NCBI GenBank assembly: GCA_903881265.1
Contig: CAIRSV010000106.1
Span: forward strand, 1 to 10,615
DNA from: an uncultured Bacteroidota bacterium
GTDB taxonomy: Bacteria > Bacteroidota > Bacteroidia > Chitinophagales > Chitinophagaceae
Direction: 5' to 3'
Length of the DNA stretch: 10,615 nucleotides
The translations under genes and the position numbers were made by a program. Positions 6,781 through 10,615 of this stretch are shown here, one piece after another (the first letter of the stretch is position 1; every line of letters begins with the position of its first letter). The notes beneath the pieces are model-generated. The model had not been told where the DNA came from, searched no databases, and saw nothing but the letters and a program-made list of their open reading frames with translations.

Positions 6781-7533
6781 TTAGATTTCGATGGAATCAT
6801 TCAATTCGCTGTCGATCAAAATACGACCGCAATGCTCGCACACAGTCATTTTCTTACGAAGACGAATATCAGACTGACGCTGAGGAGGAATCATATTAAA
6901 ACATCCACCACATGAATCACGCTCAACAGGCACTACAGCCAATCCATTTTTATAATTCATTCGGATACGATCATAGGCTAACAACAAGCGAGCCTCAACA
7001 GCTGTCACAGACTTCTCTCTCTTCTTATTCAGTTCTGCTTCTTCCTTTTCTGTTTCTTCCGTAATTTTTTGAAGTTCATTCTGCTTCTGCGCTAACACAG
7101 CTTGCTTGTCATCAATTTGCTTTTGCGTCTGAGCCTTTTGAGCCAAATACTCATCTTTTTCTACGTTCGCATCTTTGATCTTCTTATCACACGCTTTGAT
7201 TTCTAGTTCATTCAACTCGATTTCCTTATTAATGGCCTCGAATTCACGACTATTTTTCACATTATCTTGTTGCTTTTCGTATTTCTTCAGCAATTCTCGA
7301 GATTCTGCTTGAATATTTTGTTTTTCCTTAATGGTATCATCGATCAACTTTATTTCGTGATCAATAGAATTTGCCCGTGTGTTATAGCCTGCAATCTCAT
7401 CTTCCAGGTCCTTCACTTCCATAGGAAGTTCACCACGCAATTTTTTGATTTCACCAATTTTAGAATCGATCCGTTGAAGTTTGCATATTGAAACCAAACG
7501 TTCTTGTACTGAAAATTCTTTTACTGCTGCCAT
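6781..7533 (-). CDS. Coiled-coil protein with C-terminal C4-type zinc ribbon (DUF164/CT398-like)
   Basis: The 250-residue product belongs to the widespread family of long coiled-coil hairpins ending in a four-cysteine zinc ribbon (the CT398/HP0958 type). Residues about 10-190 are Lys/Glu/Gln-rich with heptad-like spacing (for example QLQ, KKYEKQQD, NKEIELNELEI, KQAVLAQKQNELQ), consistent with two long antiparallel helices. The ribbon has Cys208 and Cys211 (DSCGGCFNMIPPQ) and Cys232 and Cys235 (VCEHCGRILI). All four ligands are present. H. pylori HP0958 binds flagellar RpoN and flaA mRNA, but that role cannot be assumed here; there is no flagellar gene in the window. The start at 7533 lies 3 bp past the nif3-family gene stop, so the two are almost certainly cotranscribed. 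The function in Bacteroidota is not known to me. Confidence 0.92.
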   Translation of the reverse strand: MAAVKEFSVQERLVSICKLQRIDSKIGEIKKLRGELPMEVKDLEDEIAGYNTRANSIDHEIKLIDDTIKEKQNIQAESRELLKKYEKQQDNVKNSREFEAINKEIELNELEIKACDKKIKDANVEKDEYLAQKAQTQKQIDDKQAVLAQKQNELQKITEETEKEEAELNKKREKSVTAVEARLLLAYDRIRMNYKNGLAVVPVERDSCGGCFNMIPPQRQSDIRLRKKMTVCEHCGRILIDSELNDSIEI

Positions 7534-7536
7534 ATT

Positions 7537-8637
7537 TTATGAATAATAATTTACAGGATTTGTGTCCACTGAAGTCTTAAGGACTGCGAAAGTAGTGAAA
7601 TTTTTCAATAGTAGTTCAGAAAATATTTCATAGGTGAACTGCTCGCTTTCATAATGACCGATATCGGCAATCATCAGATGCGACTCGGCGTCAAAAAACT
7701 CGTGGTACTTGAAGTCGGCCGTGACAAACACATCGGCTCCGGCTCGGATGGCATCATTGAGCAAAAAACTGCCCGAACCACCGCAAAGCGCCACCCTGCT
7801 TACTTTTTTATTGATAAACTTGGTATGCCGTATACAAGGAACCTTCATATTGGCTTTAAGCAACTTTAAAAATTGCTTCTCATCGATTGGTTTGGGCAAG
7901 GTACCCACCAAGCCTGCACCTAAATCCTTGTTAGGTATTTCAATGTTGATAAGGCCATAGGCAATTTCTTCATATGGATGGGCATCGTGCAGCGCCTGTA
8001 ATACCCTTCGCTCAATATGCACCGGATAAACAACCTCTATTTTCACCTCGTTCTCTTCGTGAGCCACATGTAGTGATCCTACAAAGGGCTTGGCGTTGCC
8101 AATAGCCTTGAAAGTACCCGACCCTGAGGCACTAAAACTACAATCTTCATATTGACCTATTTTTCCGGCACCGGCTTTGTAAAGAGCCTGCCGTATAGCT
8201 TCGGCCTGCGTCAAAGGTGCATAGGTATACAGTTGCTTCAATGTATTTTTCATTGGTGAAAGCACCGAGGTATCTTTCAATCCCAATTTTTGCGCGATTT
8301 TTCGATTGACACCATCATGCACATTATCAAGATTCGTGTGGCACGCATAGATCGCGATATCTTTCTTGATCGCTTTTAGCAGGGTTCGTTCAACATAGTT
8401 CTTTCCCGTCAGCGATTTGAGCCCTTTAAATACAATTGGATGATGGGCGATGATTAACTGGCAGCCTGTCGAGATAGCCTCCTCAACGACGTCTTCGGTG
8501 CAATCAAGTGTAAGCATTACTTTTTTCACCTTCTTTGCACTGTTGCCTACGATTAGGCCGCTGTTGTCATAACTTTCCTGATACATCGGATGTGCAAATC
8601 CTTCAATACATGCGATAATTTCTGCAATAGTTGCCAT
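7537..8637 (-). CDS. Nif3-like dinuclear metal-centre protein (DUF34 family, YqfO-type with inserted domain)
   Basis: This is a Nif3/DUF34 protein, often annotated as GTP cyclohydrolase 1 type 2 homologue; the physiological reaction is not established. The 366-residue length matches the long, YqfO-like form, in which a PII/CutA-like domain is inserted between the two halves. Metal-ligand motifs are visible as IIAHHPIVF (62-70), ACHTNLDN (98-105) and, near the C-terminus, DIGHYESE (325-332). The inserted domain covers roughly residues 130-235 (LYTYAPLTQAEAIRQALYKAG to HPYEEIAYGL). The GAGLVG and RVALCGGSG segments of the second half follow. The ATG at 8637 gives MATIAEIIACIE, the usual first helix; the frame is open for 20 codons upstream, but that part is not conserved-looking and reaches the preceding gene's terminator. 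It is followed after 3 bp by the zinc-ribbon gene, a pairing seen in other phyla. Confidence 0.95.
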   Translation of the reverse strand: MATIAEIIACIEGFAHPMYQESYDNSGLIVGNSAKKVKKVMLTLDCTEDVVEEAISTGCQLIIAHHPIVFKGLKSLTGKNYVERTLLKAIKKDIAIYACHTNLDNVHDGVNRKIAQKLGLKDTSVLSPMKNTLKQLYTYAPLTQAEAIRQALYKAGAGKIGQYEDCSFSASGSGTFKAIGNAKPFVGSLHVAHEENEVKIEVVYPVHIERRVLQALHDAHPYEEIAYGLINIEIPNKDLGAGLVGTLPKPIDEKQFLKLLKANMKVPCIRHTKFINKKVSRVALCGGSGSFLLNDAIRAGADVFVTADFKYHEFFDAESHLMIADIGHYESEQFTYEIFSELLLKNFTTFAVLKTSVDTNPVNYYS

Positions 8638-8655
8638 ACGTTTGTTTAAGGATTG

Positions 8656-8663
8656 TAAAGGTA
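8656..8663 (-). promoter_or_regulatory. Candidate -7 element for the nif3-zinc ribbon operon
   Basis: The minus strand reads TACCTTTA, one mismatch to TAnnTTTG, and ends 18 bp before the preferred nif3 ATG, the same distance as at pgk. No clear -33 partner is seen. The position downstream of the terminator at 8699-8728 fits an independent promoter for this operon. Confidence 0.35.
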
Positions 8664-8698
8664 AACGAGTTTGAAGGAAATTATAGTCCCACGCCAAA

Positions 8699-8728
8699 AG
8701 AAAAAAGCTGCTTCTAAGGTAAAGCAGC
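8699..8728 (-). terminator. Intrinsic terminator of the 615-residue envelope gene
   Basis: GCTGCTT (8707-8713) and AAGCAGC (8722-8728) form a 7-bp GC-containing stem with an 8-base loop. On the minus strand it is followed directly by TTTTTT and CTTTT (down to about 8697). It starts 36 bp after the stop of the envelope gene at 8765. The plus-strand reading also ends in a TTTT, but no plus-strand gene precedes it. Confidence 0.85.
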
Positions 8729-8764
8729 GGTTTTCTTACACTATAACATATCGAAACCTACCAT

Positions 8765-10612
8765 TTAATTATCCGGCGTAAACTTTCTAAAGCGGTAACC
8801 CAGTGAAAAATGAAAGGATGGTACTTTAAAAAATCCATTTGAAATCTCTCTAGCGGCATTCGTCTTCATGTTGTCCCATACATTTTGAGTAATTCGAAGA
8901 TCGATATATAACTGAGGACTAAAACTATATGCGGCGCCTATTGTATAACCCAAGCCAAATCGACTTGAAAAATCACTTTTCATATATTGTGATGCCTTGT
9001 CAACTGGGAAATCAAAGCCGACTGAGGTTGCCAAGGTATCAATATGCGACACCGCGTAGTTTCTACTTTTCTCAGTTGTCTTCAATCTAAAATTGTATGC
9101 GAGATTCAAACCGCCATAAAGTGCAAACGATCTATAATTCAATTGCGCTATCAATGGCAATTCAAGCGAGTAAAAATTTTTGAAATTATATGTTTTTACA
9201 GTTGAGTCTTTTTGATACGAATAAATTGTGCTTTGCACGTGTGAAAGAGTAGCTGTATCAGCTGTAGGATTCACAATCTTATAATTAACATCGGTCGCTG
9301 TATAACCACCGTTATTGCGGTAGTAAAATTTAAGCTCAGCCAGAAAGGATACAAAATCAGTGATGGGATTCAACGTTGTAAACCCTCCCTGAAAACCGCC
9401 AAAATTTCGATTCGCATTGCTTAGGGAAGCGTTCATACCCATACTCAAACCTGCATACGTATCGGGCTTAGGATTAAAAAGGAAAAAATTACTGATCGTT
9501 CGATACGTATCAGTGGCAAATTTCTTCAGATCTTCGAAGTATCCGGTTTGCTTAACAGCACTCGCTTTTCGGCTAGCAGCGATTGAGGGTTCGGTAGTTT
9601 CTTTGACAGAAGGACTTGCCGAAGCCAACACGGTTTCTTTCGGGGCAACTGGCTCCTGAGGTTTCTGAAAATTGGCTTGCTGCTCTTCCTCTTGTGACAA
9701 TTTTTTAAATCTTGGATTGGTCATCATCGGATGCAATGAAGCTGTTGCTTTTACTTCAACAGGCCTATCAATCTCTTTTTCAATCACCGATTTGCCAACA
9801 GTATCTCCAAGAACTTGCTGAATACTACCGTCACGTTTGCGGATTGTCTTTTGCTTGATTGTTACAACCGGTATTTTTTCAGTGAATGTTTCAGGCGTCA
9901 AACCTACTGATGGATCAATAGAGGATCCTATAATTGCCTCATCCTTATTAATTGTTTCTTCAACTTTAGATACATTCGTAGCATCGACCAAGTTAGTCTT
10001 CGTTTTTTTATGCGATGCCACTGACTTCACTGATTGTGCATTCGATGCAGATTGTTGCGCAATATTACCCTTCAGTTTATTGGGCGCAACAGGTTGTGTC
10101 ATAGACCTAGATTCAAGATCTGACGAATTTTTAGTAGGATTAGCTGCTGATGTGGAAGCAGACGATGTTGTTTTAGCTGCAACCGTTTGATTGAGTTTTC
10201 GAGCACTCGAAGCGACAGTAGGATACGAGGTATGATTAGGGCCCTTGTTGGTCGATGATGCGTTGGCTCTTGAAATAGGTGTGGTATTAGATGAAGACGT
10301 CGAATTGACTGATGCAACAGGCTGCATGGAAGCTGTTTCATTGATTGATGGCGCTACGGAAGCTGATTGATCGATTACACGCTTATTCGTAAAATTAGTT
10401 TTAAACAAATAACCGGCACCAACAATAGCGATGCTTGCCAGAAAAACTAGCCAAAAAGGGAATAGCCTTCGCTTCTTTTCTTTGTCAACAGCATATGGGT
10501 TTTTGCCATCTAGCATCCGTTCCATGTTGTCCCAGGCGCCTAGACTCATCTGCTCCTTACCCTCGCAGAGCTTATCATGAAACAATTCGTCTATTGGAAT
10601 TCTGTTTTCCAT
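8765..10612 (-). CDS. Trans-envelope protein: inner-membrane helix, long low-complexity linker, outer-membrane beta-barrel
   Basis: This 615-residue protein appears to span both membranes. Residues 1-50 are a charged N-terminal segment with DELFHDKL and AWDNMERMLDGK, a pattern I associate with Bacteroidota anti-sigma-like or barrel proteins encoded near ECF sigma genes, followed by basic KEKKRR. Residues 51-70 (FPFWLVFLASIAIVGAGYLF) are a single membrane helix, so the start lies in the cytoplasm. Residues about 71-383 are rich in Ser, Thr, Ala, Asn and Lys with no recognisable fold. Residues about 384-615 are amphipathic strands of an outer-membrane barrel: YAGLSMGMNASL, LAELKFYYRNNGG, FALYGGLNLAYNF, RFGLGYTIGAAYSF, FHFSLGYRFRKF. 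There is no cleavable signal peptide or lipobox. The start is the ATG at 10612, directly preceded by TAA at the window edge, possibly the stop of an upstream gene. A terminator follows the stop. The function is unknown to me; barrel identity is inferred from strand pattern. Confidence 0.75.
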   Translation of the reverse strand: MENRIPIDELFHDKLCEGKEQMSLGAWDNMERMLDGKNPYAVDKEKKRRLFPFWLVFLASIAIVGAGYLFKTNFTNKRVIDQSASVAPSINETASMQPVASVNSTSSSNTTPISRANASSTNKGPNHTSYPTVASSARKLNQTVAAKTTSSASTSAANPTKNSSDLESRSMTQPVAPNKLKGNIAQQSASNAQSVKSVASHKKTKTNLVDATNVSKVEETINKDEAIIGSSIDPSVGLTPETFTEKIPVVTIKQKTIRKRDGSIQQVLGDTVGKSVIEKEIDRPVEVKATASLHPMMTNPRFKKLSQEEEQQANFQKPQEPVAPKETVLASASPSVKETTEPSIAASRKASAVKQTGYFEDLKKFATDTYRTISNFFLFNPKPDTYAGLSMGMNASLSNANRNFGGFQGGFTTLNPITDFVSFLAELKFYYRNNGGYTATDVNYKIVNPTADTATLSHVQSTIYSYQKDSTVKTYNFKNFYSLELPLIAQLNYRSFALYGGLNLAYNFRLKTTEKSRNYAVSHIDTLATSVGFDFPVDKASQYMKSDFSSRFGLGYTIGAAYSFSPQLYIDLRITQNVWDNMKTNAAREISNGFFKVPSFHFSLGYRFRKFTPDN

Positions 10613-10615
10613 TTA

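Noticed and set aside
9837..10190. Plus-strand 117-codon open frame opposite the linker of the 615-residue protein
   Set aside because: Its hydrophobic, Asp/Val/Ala-rich translation is what the reverse of a Ser/Thr/Ala-rich linker gives; no domain or start context supports it.
10100..10380. Low-complexity stretch that might be a nucleotide repeat or pseudogene
   Set aside because: No tandem unit is seen; the bias comes from Ser/Thr/Ala/Asn codons in an intact reading frame.
1..10615. Defence system, prophage, insertion sequence or biosynthetic cluster
   Set aside because: Every sizeable gene is either a recognised housekeeping gene or a typical Bacteroidota envelope gene; no transposase, integrase, terminal repeats or defence domains are visible.

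Overview
The window looks like an ordinary chromosomal stretch from a member of the Bacteroidota, at roughly 40% GC by eye. Four things point there: a secreted protein with a type IX secretion (T9SS) gliding-motility-type C-terminal domain, two outer-membrane beta-barrel proteins of Bacteroidota style, weak or absent Shine-Dalgarno sequences, and several TAnnTTTG-like -7 elements just upstream of starts. I cannot place it to genus. A Chitinophagales, Saprospirales or Sphingobacteriales relative is plausible but inferred.

Layout. Positions 1-314 (-) hold the 5' part of scpB (chromosome segregation), cut by the window edge. A 259-bp divergent intergenic region follows. On the + strand, prfB (peptide release factor 2, 574-1668) is followed 21 bp later by a DUF6089/PorG-like outer-membrane barrel gene (1690-2715). 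Everything after that is on the - strand. First is a large T9SS-exported protein with an amidotransferase-like N-terminal domain, five Ig-like repeats of about 69 residues and a CHU_C-type sorting domain (2722-4764), convergent with the barrel gene and only 6 bp from it. Next come a GNAT acetyltransferase (4955-5404) lying 6 bp behind pgk (5411-6619). Then a Nif3-family protein and a coiled-coil zinc-ribbon protein (7537-8637 and 6781-7533, 3 bp apart) form a second operon. Last is a 615-residue protein with a single inner-membrane helix, a long low-complexity linker and an outer-membrane barrel (8765-10612).

Transcription units on the - strand are separated by two convincing hairpin terminators, at 6671-6722 (end of the nif3-zinc ribbon operon) and 8699-8728 (end of the 615-residue protein gene). 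Their positions give the units [615-aa envelope gene], [nif3 + zinc ribbon], [pgk + GNAT] and [T9SS adhesin].

Functionally the window mixes housekeeping genes (chromosome condensation, translation termination, glycolysis, Nif3) with cell-envelope genes. I found no defence system, mobile element, CRISPR array, tRNA or rRNA. The points most worth checking are a prfB that lacks the usual programmed frameshift, the trans-envelope architecture of the 615-residue protein, the nif3-zinc ribbon pairing, and the modular T9SS protein.
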